Below are positions 1 to 8,500 of a DNA stretch of 64,000 bases, piece by piece; positions within the stretch are counted from its first letter, which is position 1; each line of letters opens with the position of its first letter. Origin of the DNA: Pseudomonas sp. DTU12.3 (GTDB lineage: Bacteria; Pseudomonadota; Gammaproteobacteria; Pseudomonadales; Pseudomonadaceae); the NCBI RefSeq assembly GCF_004124275.1, contig NZ_CP027218.1, positions 4,671,001 to 4,735,000 of the forward strand, in the 5' to 3' direction. The position numbers were made by a program, and so were the translations under genes. The notes beneath the pieces are model-generated. The model was not told where the DNA came from. It saw nothing but the letters and a program-made list of their open reading frames with translations, and made no database searches.

Positions 1-1
1 G

Positions 2-712
2 CTCAAGGATCGGGTCATTCTGGTCACCGGTGCCGGTCGCGGCATTGGTGCGGCCGCTGCAAAAACCTACGCAGCGCATGGCGCCACCGTTCTGTTGCTG
101 GGCAAGACCGAAGCCAATCTGACTCAGGTCTACGACGACATCGAAGCCGCCGGCCATCCGCAACCGGCAGTGATTCCGTTCAATCTGGAAACCGCCCTGC
201 CGCATCAATACGATGAGCTGGCGGCGATGATCGAGACCGAGTTCGGCCATCTCGACGGCTTGCTGCACAATGCCTCGATCATTGGCCCGCGCACGCCGAT
301 CGAACAGTTGTCCGGGGAAAACTTCATGCGCGTCATGCAGATCAACGTCAATGCGATGTTCATGCTGACCAGCACCTTGCTGCCGCTGCTGAAACTGTCG
401 CAGGACGCCTCCGTGGTGTTCACCTCCAGCAGCGTCGGCCGCAAGGGCCGCGCTTACTGGGGCGCTTATGGCGTGTCGAAGTTTGCCACCGAAGGCCTGA
501 TGCAAACCCTCGCCGATGAGGTCGACACCGTCGCACCGGTGCGCTCCAACAGCATCAACCCTGGCGCAACCCGCACCAGCATGCGCGCGCAGGCCTATCC
601 GGGGGAAAACCCGCTGAACAACCCGACGCCGGAGGAAATCATGCCGGTGTACCTGTACTTGATGGGTCCGGACAGCACTGGCATCAATGGCCAGGCGTTC
701 AACGCGCAATAA
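2..712 (+). CDS. yciK: YciK-family SDR oxidoreductase (5' truncated by window edge)
   Basis: Short-chain dehydrogenase/reductase, NAD(P)-dependent; the physiological substrate of YciK proteins is unclear. The frame is open from base 2, so about ten N-terminal residues lie outside the window (236 visible, family about 246-250). The Rossmann motif TGAGRGIG is near visible residues 9-16, and the catalytic YxxxK appears as YGVSK after the FTSSSVG serine strand. The usual NNAG motif is HNAS here, which I believe is normal for Pseudomonas YciK. The C-terminal half has the SINPGATRTSMR substrate-loop region. It ends with TAA at 710-712 and nothing downstream on the same strand is closely coupled. 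The fold is certain; the subfamily name is from memory. Confidence 0.85.
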   Translation, partial: LKDRVILVTGAGRGIGAAAAKTYAAHGATVLLLGKTEANLTQVYDDIEAAGHPQPAVIPFNLETALPHQYDELAAMIETEFGHLDGLLHNASIIGPRTPIEQLSGENFMRVMQINVNAMFMLTSTLLPLLKLSQDASVVFTSSSVGRKGRAYWGAYGVSKFATEGLMQTLADEVDTVAPVRSNSINPGATRTSMRAQAYPGENPLNNPTPEEIMPVYLYLMGPDSTGINGQAFNAQ

Positions 713-1074
713 CTGCCATACGTCGCTTTTGTTGCCGCGGCAGATTCCTGTCGCGGCATGCATTTGCCGCTGTCGACCGTCATAATTCAGTCAATTTCCC
801 AGCGCCTCTATCCCCTCTAAATCGACAAACCATTGATTCTTAACGGTTTAAATAAATACGAACCGAATGGCACGACTTTCGCTCTAAATATCCTCAAAGC
901 ATGCCGTGTGAAGGCAGTGGGGCAAGGCCTGATTCGATAGCTTACTAATCGTCTTCAAGCAGACTAAACTTACGCCAAACGTCCTACGGGACTGATGGAT
1001 CAGTATGACGCGCAGCCCATAGCCGCTCTCACCCAGCCTGTAAGACAGACTTACTGCTTAGGGGCTCACGCCAT
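713..1074. other. Intergenic region with a hairpin after yciK
   Basis: 362 bases without a gene. A perfect 7-bp inverted repeat, TGCCGCG (733-739) and CGCGGCA (752-758), follows the reductase stop and could be a weak transcription end, but it has no T run. The middle (800-900) is AT-rich and probably carries the promoter of the diguanylate cyclase gene. I could not pick a convincing -35/-10 pair. Confidence 0.4.
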
Positions 1075-2001
1075 ATGAAATCACCCTCCCAGACCAATGC
1101 AATTGACTTTGACAGTGCCAAATTGCAACGCCTGGGCTTTGGTCAGCTGCCTCCCCTTCTGGAGCGACCGGCCAGTCTTGCGCAATTGCGCCAGCAAATG
1201 AGCCTGCAACTGCAAACCAGTCTTGAGCCGCAACGAATCCTCGGTCTGTTTTTCCGCGAAGTTCAGCGCCTTGTGCCGCTGGATGCCTTGAGCTATGTGC
1301 ACCAGGGCAGCGACCTGCGCCTGGAGTTCGGCACTCGCGGTCACCATTCGGTCAGCTACAGCCTCAGCCATGAAGGCCAGCACATGGGTGAACTGGTGTT
1401 TCGCCGCAATCAGCGTTTCAGCGACAAAGAGCAGGGCAACCTTGAGTCATTGTTGTCGTCCCTGCTGTTTCCGATGCGCAACGCCCTGCTCTACCGTGAA
1501 GCCACCCAGAGCGCCCTGCGCGATCCATTGACCGGGGCCGGAAATCGCATCGCCATGGAGCAGACACTGCAACGCGAGATCGAAATGTCGCGTCGGCATC
1601 TGCAACCGTTGTCGGTGTTGATGCTCGATATCGATCACTTCAAACGGGTCAACGACAGTCACGGCCACAGCGCCGGTGACGACGTACTGAAAGCGGTGGC
1701 GGCATCGATCAAGGGCCAGCTGCGTAACGTCGACATGGTCTTTCGTTATGGTGGCGAAGAGTTTCTGATCCTGCTGTCGAACACCAGCCGGGAAGCGGCG
1801 GCGATGGTCGGCGAACGGCTGCGGCATGCCGCGCAGGCCGCAGAGTATTTTGCCGATGGCCAGTTGATCGAGCTGACGGTGAGTTTGGGCTGTTCGACGC
1901 TGCTGCCTGGCGAGTCGGCAGAAAGCCTGCTGCGTCGTGCGGACAGTGCGCTGTATGTGGCCAAGCGCGAAGGTCGTAACCGCTTGGCAATGGCGGGCTA
2001 G
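1075..2001 (+). CDS. Diguanylate cyclase with GAF-like sensor region
   Basis: Cytoplasmic GGDEF protein, 308 aa, predicted to make cyclic di-GMP from two GTP. Residues about 20-145 look like a small GAF-type sensor (no membrane segment), followed by the cyclase domain starting at the RDPLTGAGNR signature near residue 150. The active site is GGEEF at residues 226-230, a functional variant. The allosteric I-site RNVD lies at 217-220, five residues before it, so product inhibition is expected. The ATG at 1075 is preceded by AGGGGC at a suitable distance. Monocistronic, followed by a REP pair. The signal sensed is unknown. Confidence 0.92.
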   Translation: MKSPSQTNAIDFDSAKLQRLGFGQLPPLLERPASLAQLRQQMSLQLQTSLEPQRILGLFFREVQRLVPLDALSYVHQGSDLRLEFGTRGHHSVSYSLSHEGQHMGELVFRRNQRFSDKEQGNLESLLSSLLFPMRNALLYREATQSALRDPLTGAGNRIAMEQTLQREIEMSRRHLQPLSVLMLDIDHFKRVNDSHGHSAGDDVLKAVAASIKGQLRNVDMVFRYGGEEFLILLSNTSREAAAMVGERLRHAAQAAEYFADGQLIELTVSLGCSTLLPGESAESLLRRADSALYVAKREGRNRLAMAG

Positions 2002-2026
2002 GATTTTCCATACACCACAAAACAAC

Positions 2027-2116
2027 TGTGGGAGCGGGCTTGCTCGCGAAGGCGTTGTGTCAGTCAGCAAATAAGTTGACTGATACAGCGCTTTCGCGAG
2101 CAAGCCCGCTCCCACA
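2027..2116. repeat. REP pair (inverted), GAGCGGGCTTGCTCGCG type
   Basis: Two inverted copies of the Pseudomonas palindromic element, with core GAGCGGGCTTGCTCGCG, enclose about 45 bases. The pair sits between the convergent cyclase and TenA-like genes and can fold into one long hairpin, so it may end transcription from both sides. Confidence 0.93.
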
Positions 2117-2120
2117 TTTT

Positions 2121-2915
2121 TTATTGCGTGACTACCGCCCTGCGTTCACGACTGACCAGCAATCGTTCGGACGTTTCCAGTTGCATGCAACGTTCGAGGA
2201 ACAGGTACATATAGTCGTAGCTCTTGCACACCGCCTGGCGCAGCTCCGTTTGCAGCGCCTTGCTCGGGTTCATCCCCGCCAACGTGCAGATGATTTCCAG
2301 CGCTTCCCAGGGATGGGCATCGTCGTACTGCGCATGCATCTTCAACCACTTCATGGCGCGCTTGCGCTCCTCTTCGGGAAACGCTGCGGCATAAACACCT
2401 GTGGAACAGACCAGCGCCGACCACTCCCCGGTCGCGCCTTCGATGGCATAGTTGGTGGCAGCAATGGCGACGATCAATGAATCGGCGGAACTGGTGTGCC
2501 AGCACCAGTGGCTCAGCGCGTGCAGTTCCGGTGGAACTTGCTGTGCCTGCAAGTCTTCAAGGCTCACGCCGTGCGCCCGACTCCAGTTCAGCCAGTAATC
2601 GGCGTGGTTGAGTTCGACGCGGATATTGCGCATCAACCAGCGGCGCGCCATGTCCTCGCCGGGGTGACGGGCAAACTTGGTTTTGGTCAGGTTCTGCGCC
2701 ATGTACAAGGCAAACTGTTCAACGACCGGCCAGCCGCCGATCAAGTACTGACGCATGGTTTTGGCACTGAGTTTGTTATCACGCATGCGCATGTACAACT
2801 CATGTTCGACAACCCGGCGTTTGCTCTCGCTGCAATCCTGGATCAACTGTTGTGCCCAGGCAGGATAACTTGCAGCTTCCATGAGTGGTCCGGTTCGGTT
2901 GAATGTGTCGATCAC
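2121..2915 (-). CDS. TenA/PqqC-like heme-oxygenase-fold protein
   Basis: 264-aa helical protein of the TenA/PqqC/iron-containing redox superfamily, often annotated in Pseudomonas as a TenA family regulator; its actual reaction is unknown. Seen in the sequence: conserved acidic and His positions in helices (ELNHADYW, HALSHWCWH, HAQYDDAHPWEALE) spaced as in this fold, where they can bind a metal or cofactor. The start is GTG at 2915: AAAAGGAG stands seven bases upstream, and the first ATG (2882) has no comparable ribosome site. It lies 46 bases downstream of rbdA on the same strand, so co-transcription with the c-di-GMP gene is likely. It is not a thiamin operon member here. Confidence 0.8.
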   Translation of the reverse strand: MIDTFNRTGPLMEAASYPAWAQQLIQDCSESKRRVVEHELYMRMRDNKLSAKTMRQYLIGGWPVVEQFALYMAQNLTKTKFARHPGEDMARRWLMRNIRVELNHADYWLNWSRAHGVSLEDLQAQQVPPELHALSHWCWHTSSADSLIVAIAATNYAIEGATGEWSALVCSTGVYAAAFPEEERKRAMKWLKMHAQYDDAHPWEALEIICTLAGMNPSKALQTELRQAVCKSYDYMYLFLERCMQLETSERLLVSRERRAVVTQ

Positions 2916-2961
2916 TGTTCGGCTCCTTTTGATTTGTGATTGTAAGGATCGGCAAGAGACT

Positions 2962-5421
2962 TCAACGGAACGTGCCAGGCGCCTTGAACAACAGCGGCTG
3001 CGGTCTGGCGGGCCGTATCTGCAAACTGTCACAGGTAAACAATTGCGGGCGTTCGATAACGTAACCCTGAGCGTAATCCACCCCGATTTCAAGCAATGCC
3101 TGCTCGATCTGGGCGGTCTCAACAAACTCGGCAATTGTTTTCTTACCCATGACATGCCCGATGTGATTGATCACTTCGACCATTGCGCGGTTAATCGGGT
3201 CGTCCAGCATATCCTTTACGAAACTCCCGTCGATCTTCAGGAAGTCTACAGGCAAATGTTTCAGATAAGCGAATGAAGACATCCCGGCACAAAAATCATC
3301 AAGTGAGAAGTAACACCCTAAACCTTTGAGTTCATTAATAAATCTAATTGCACTCCCGAGATTCGAAATCGCACTGGTTTCAGTAATTTCAAAACAAATC
3401 ATTTCAGGCGGAATGGCATAACTAACAAACTGTTCACGCAGAAAGTGCAAGAACGCGTCATCTCCGATAGTAATGCCTGAAAGATTAATCGCACACATTG
3501 CCAAAGGCCCTTCACGCTCTTCGGCAATACACTCCGCTATTAGCTTGAAAACATTCTGCACCACCCAACGATCAAGTTGATTCATCAGGCCATAACGCTC
3601 GGCGGCCGGAATAAAGCTGTCCGGGAGAATCATGCGCCCGGCTTCGTCATGCAATCGCAGCAGAATCTCGATGTGCCCGCCGCGCCCCTCCGCCGATCCC
3701 AGCGGGGCGATTTCCTGGGCGTACAGACAGAAGCGGTTTTCTTCCAGCGCCATGTGCAGTCGCTGCACCCAAGCCATTTCACCGAAACGCACGGACAGTT
3801 CCGAGTCGTCGGCGTGATAGACCTGCACGCGGTTGCGGCCCTTTTCCTTGGCCATGTAGCAAGCCATGTCAGCGGCACGCAATGAAGTTTCAAGGGTCGT
3901 CGGGGTCTGGGCGATATGCACCAGGCCGATGCTGACGGTGGTCAAAAACGGCCGACCCTTCCAGACGAAATGCAGATTCTGCACGGTCTGGCGCAAGACT
4001 TCGGCGATTTTTTCCGCCGCCTCCGGCGCGCAATTCTCCAGGAGGATGCCGAACTCGTCGCCGCCCAGCCGCGCCAGCGTGTCGCTCTCGCGCAACCCCG
4101 ATTGCAGCAGTGCGCAGATGTGCCGCAACAGCTCATCGCCCGCCGCATGGCCGCAGGTGTCGTTGACCAGTTTGAACTGATCGAGATCGAGGAACATCAG
4201 CGCATGCCGTCCGGGCTGACGCGTGAGGTTGTGCAATGCCTGCTCAAGGCGATATTCGAATTCGCGACGGTTGGCCAGCCCGGTCAGTGCGTCGTGCGTG
4301 GCCTGCCAGGACAGATTGGCGATGTACTGCCGCTCCTGAGTCATGTCGTGCAGCACCAGCACCGTGCCGCTGACCTTGCCGGCGTTGCGGATCGGCGCGC
4401 CGACCAGCGTCACCGAGACTGTGCTGCCGTCGAGGCGCTGGATCAGCTTGGAATGCTCACTGCCACCACTGAGTTTGCCGCTGAGAATGTGTTCGATCAG
4501 CGTCAGGCCCTCAGCCTGGGCGTTATCGTCGAGCAGATTGAACAGCGCCGCCAGCGGCAATCCGGCAGCCTGCTCGGCTTTCCAGTGGGTCATCGCTTCG
4601 GCGGCGGGGTTCATGTAATCGATCGCACCGCTGACGTCGGTGGTGATGACGCCGTCGCCAATCGAATGCAGCGTGACGTGTGCGCGATCTTTCTCCAGTT
4701 GCAGTGCCTGGGCAAAGGCATGGCGCTGCTTGAGCAATTTATGCGTACGCAGCAACGCCAGCACAATCAGGCCCAGCGCCGTGGCCAGATTGGTGAACAA
4801 GAGCAAACGCAGGATCATCCGCGAGCCTTCGCCCAACGCATCGCTAAAAGCTTTCGCTGCCGGCGTGACGCCGTCATTGATGGCGAAAATCCGCGCCTTC
4901 CAGCGCTGGATGTCGGCCGGTGTCGCACTGTTCTCGCTGATGCTCTGGTGCATTTCGCTGGCGACATTGTCCAGTTCGACCAGATACGCATCGCCCAGCG
5001 TCCAGCGATCAATGGCGGTTTCCAGATAGCTGAAATGACGAAAATTGAGGTACAGCCAGATCAGGCTCGAAACGTCATCCGGGTGATTGCCGCCCTTGAG
5101 GATGCCATCGCGCGCAGCCTGTAAATCCGGTGGCTGATGATCCAGCGCCAGGCGCAACTGATGCCCGCCCTGCGGCACGGCAATCGCATTCTGATACTTG
5201 AGGTAAATCGCTTCGTCGCGACTGTCTGCATACAGATTGAGGTAATAGATGGCGTCTTTCTGGCCCTTGGACCACAGGCTCTCGCCAGCGACATAACCGC
5301 GAACGGCCGACAGGACGTAAAGACTTACGCCCCCCAATAACGCCTGAAATAGCACAACGGCAATAAATGGCCAGACGATGCCTAACAACCGTGGCGTTCC
5401 GAGAGTCCTTTTTTGCTTCAT
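2962..5421 (-). CDS. rbdA: Membrane PAS-GGDEF-EAL protein, RbdA-like
   Basis: 819-aa inner-membrane protein. Hydrophobic helices at about 13-40 and 203-225 bracket a periplasmic sensor. Then follow a PAS domain (about 245-365), a GGDEF domain with GGDEF at 453-457 and I-site RESD at 444-447, and an EAL domain. The EAL signature is written EILLRL (Glu585), and the remaining phosphodiesterase residues are present: NLSG, FEITET, DDFCAG from 708, LKIDGSF, AEFVET and YAQGYVI. Both active sites therefore look intact. Length and domain order match P. aeruginosa RbdA (PA0861, about 818 aa), which as I recall promotes biofilm dispersal by degrading c-di-GMP. AAAGGA precedes the ATG. The TenA-like gene follows on the same strand. 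Confidence 0.85.
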   Translation of the reverse strand: MKQKRTLGTPRLLGIVWPFIAVVLFQALLGGVSLYVLSAVRGYVAGESLWSKGQKDAIYYLNLYADSRDEAIYLKYQNAIAVPQGGHQLRLALDHQPPDLQAARDGILKGGNHPDDVSSLIWLYLNFRHFSYLETAIDRWTLGDAYLVELDNVASEMHQSISENSATPADIQRWKARIFAINDGVTPAAKAFSDALGEGSRMILRLLLFTNLATALGLIVLALLRTHKLLKQRHAFAQALQLEKDRAHVTLHSIGDGVITTDVSGAIDYMNPAAEAMTHWKAEQAAGLPLAALFNLLDDNAQAEGLTLIEHILSGKLSGGSEHSKLIQRLDGSTVSVTLVGAPIRNAGKVSGTVLVLHDMTQERQYIANLSWQATHDALTGLANRREFEYRLEQALHNLTRQPGRHALMFLDLDQFKLVNDTCGHAAGDELLRHICALLQSGLRESDTLARLGGDEFGILLENCAPEAAEKIAEVLRQTVQNLHFVWKGRPFLTTVSIGLVHIAQTPTTLETSLRAADMACYMAKEKGRNRVQVYHADDSELSVRFGEMAWVQRLHMALEENRFCLYAQEIAPLGSAEGRGGHIEILLRLHDEAGRMILPDSFIPAAERYGLMNQLDRWVVQNVFKLIAECIAEEREGPLAMCAINLSGITIGDDAFLHFLREQFVSYAIPPEMICFEITETSAISNLGSAIRFINELKGLGCYFSLDDFCAGMSSFAYLKHLPVDFLKIDGSFVKDMLDDPINRAMVEVINHIGHVMGKKTIAEFVETAQIEQALLEIGVDYAQGYVIERPQLFTCDSLQIRPARPQPLLFKAPGTFR

Positions 5422-5594
5422 GAGGTCCTTTGCGCACGCACTGCCATCATCAAAGAGGAGACCGCTAACCTAGCCTAGGGGGCGATCCCCCTTCCGGCAA
5501 GCAGGACACTTCAACTCGCGATACATATGTACCGCACCGAGAGCACAGGAAACTTCAACACTGACGGCTTCCGATCACTTCCGAGCCGCTCTCC

Positions 5595-8500
5595 ATGAAC
5601 TTACCGGTAACCCCGCAGCAACGCCACACCGCTCAACAGGCCGAATACCGCGCAATGATCGCGGCAATGCGGGCGGTGCACAGCGCAGCCACCTCGCTGG
5701 AGCAATTTTACCTGTCGCCGCAAGCCAATTCTCGCCTCGGCACGGCACACGATCATGCCCAGAGCCTTTTTCTTGCGCTGTTCGAGGACACCGGCGACCC
5801 ACTGCTGACACGACAACTGCAAGCATCGAAGGGATTGCTCACCTACGTCAGCGCCGCGGCCGATCATTGCCGCTTCACCAGCTCCCGGGGCGATGCCGAT
5901 GATGCGGTGTACACCATCAAGAATGTGACCAACACGACTGGCAAGATTCGTCAGTTCCAGCGCGCGTTGCTGAGTATAGGTGGACACCTGCGTTCCGACA
6001 GGCTGCTGCCATTGGCGCAGCTTGCGAGTTTTTCCGGCTTTACGCTACCCGCCGAAAAAGATGCCTCGGGCTTGGCCCGGCTGATCGACGAGGTCGAGGA
6101 AAAACGTGCCGACCATCGATTGAACCTGCCAAACAGCCCGCAGCTGACAGCATTGATGAGCGACGACGACATCGCGGCGACTCACCAATTGATCGGGACG
6201 TTTCTCACCGGTAAAGAGCTATCGCTGATCAACTACCTGGCCAGAGAAGTCACGCCGCCCTACACGCTCAAGCAACTGCAAACCCAGCCTGCAACCTGTC
6301 TGGAACGCCTGCTCGACTCGCCATTGGCCCGAGACCTTGGCCAGCGTCTGCTGCAAACACTGGGTTGGTACGGCGCCCTCCCCGATGAGCAGACGATTCC
6401 CGACATCGCTGCGCATCTGTTACTGGCAGCGTTGCGCCTGTGGTACGACGTCCCCCGTCAGGGTCATTCGATGCAGGTTGCCGGGTATGTACTGGAACCA
6501 CGTAGCCACTACGGGAAAAGCTACGCAGACATTCGCGAGGACTTTGTCCAGCATCTGGAAGAATCGCAACGAGCCTCGACACAGGCTGAAAAGGCTTTAT
6601 TGGGGTGGGTGTGCCTGGCGCAGTTTCCCTTAGATTTTCAGGTTCGCGGCATTCCCGATGATCTGCGATACGGGGCTTCCGCGGTCTGGGTCAATTTCAT
6701 GCACGGCGTGCAACTAGCGCATGTTCTCGATCCTGAATCGTTGCGACAACTGACCTTTCAACAGTTGATCGACCTGCCGCTGAAAAAAAGCGCAACCGCC
6801 AGCGCCGAGCTGATGGCCGTGATTACCATGACCCGAGTTGCGGCTGCACAGACCTGGGCCATGGCAACCGGCGCACTGCCAGCGGCTGAGACTGACGACG
6901 ATCAACCCTTCGCGCACATCGCCCTGCAGGCGCTGGAGGATCATAAAGCGCAACTGAACGACGCGATTCTGTGTCTGGATATCGAACCGCCGCAACGGCT
7001 GCCTCTGGCAACAAAGGAGCTGGAACGAGCGATTGACTCACAGATTTACAAGCACACAAAGACCAACCTCAAGCGCCATCACCATCAACCGCACAGCCGC
7101 CGCCAACGCAGCATCATTGATACCCCGGACGTGGCGCTGCCTGTGTGGCCGCTATTGGAGGTTTATGCATCCGGCGGCCTGAAGCCCGACACTCGATGGT
7201 ATGTCAGCGATAACGGCAAGACCTCCATTCAATGGATCAGCCTGACGGCAGACCGAACGCTGAAAAGCGGCTATCTCGACAACAGAAACCCGAGCGGGAT
7301 GCTTTCCCGCTTCCCGGAAAATTGCACCTTGCCCGATATCAAATCGTTGTTCGACAAGCAATTCAACGATTACCTGAGCAAACTCCAAAATGCTTATGGG
7401 TACCTGATCAAAACACAACTGGTCACGCTGCCATGGTCAGACCGACAAGCGCTGGAGCATGGCGAAGTGAGGGCTTACTGTCTCAGGGATCAGGCCCACA
7501 ACATCGCTGGTCGTTCAGAAGCGCCCGAAACCATGCAACTGCAGCGGGCGCGCATGGGCTTTATTCTGCGCGCGACCTATCAGGATTCGGAGCATTTTTA
7601 CGAATGCCTGCCGCGCGCCGGTGTAATACGCAAACGCGGGGATGTGTCCGTCTCGCATCTCGACGGACTGCTTTCACGAAGGCCTCCGCCAAAAGACGGA
7701 AAAATCCAGGACGAAGGCCTCGCCAGGGTTCACCTGCACCGCCCGCCATTCGATCTGGACGCACATAAAAAGGGTTCGGTACCCAAACGTGGCGCTTTTT
7801 GCCTCGCCGTTCTCGAGCCGCTAGGCGACGTGCTTGCCGCTTCTGCAATTCCTCCGGCACACCACAATATCTCGGCGAACCTGACTTTGACCTCGGCGAG
7901 AACCGCGCAGATCAGCTCGCTCATCGCTACTGAACATTTCTATGCCGATGAAAAGGCGTTGTACAGCGAAGCATGGGGAGAAACCCGCTTCGAGCGAGAG
8001 GGCAACAACGAACACTGGATCCATGCACTGAAGGGGTTCATTCCGTTCTGGGGCAGCCTCGAAGACCTGCAGTCGAACGATCCCGGCAAACGTGCGCTGG
8101 GCATCTTCGGATTAATCCTCGATATCGTGTCGTTTGCGATTCCGCTGGGCAAATTCGTGGCTGGCAGCATCCGCCTCGCCGCCGTGGCCGGCAAAATGGC
8201 CATACGCGTCGCCCTGCCAAGCATGGCGCAATTGTCAAAAACGCTATTGCTGTCCAGCCTGAAAAACCTCAATCCCCTGGATGCCGCGCCTGCCCTGCTC
8301 AGACTCGGTGGCAGGGGATTGGCCAAAACCTTGCGGGCCGTGGTTTATCTGGAAAAAAAGGCGTTAGCGCGGTTTAAACGCCTGGCCGGCACGAGCGATA
8401 AATATGACCTGTTGCACAGTCTTCCCCAGGCACTCGACGTCGGTCGCTGGAAACCCTTGAGCCACTCCGACCAATTGGCCGCGGTCAAAGGCATCGATGA

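Noticed and set aside
3916..5124. 402-codon open frame on the plus strand inside rbdA
   Set aside because: It is antisense to a clearly conserved GGDEF-EAL gene, has no recognisable domain and results from high third-position GC.
5469..5480. CCTAGCCTAGG palindrome upstream of rbdA as an operator
   Set aside because: Short, isolated and without a known regulator or a promoter positioned around it.
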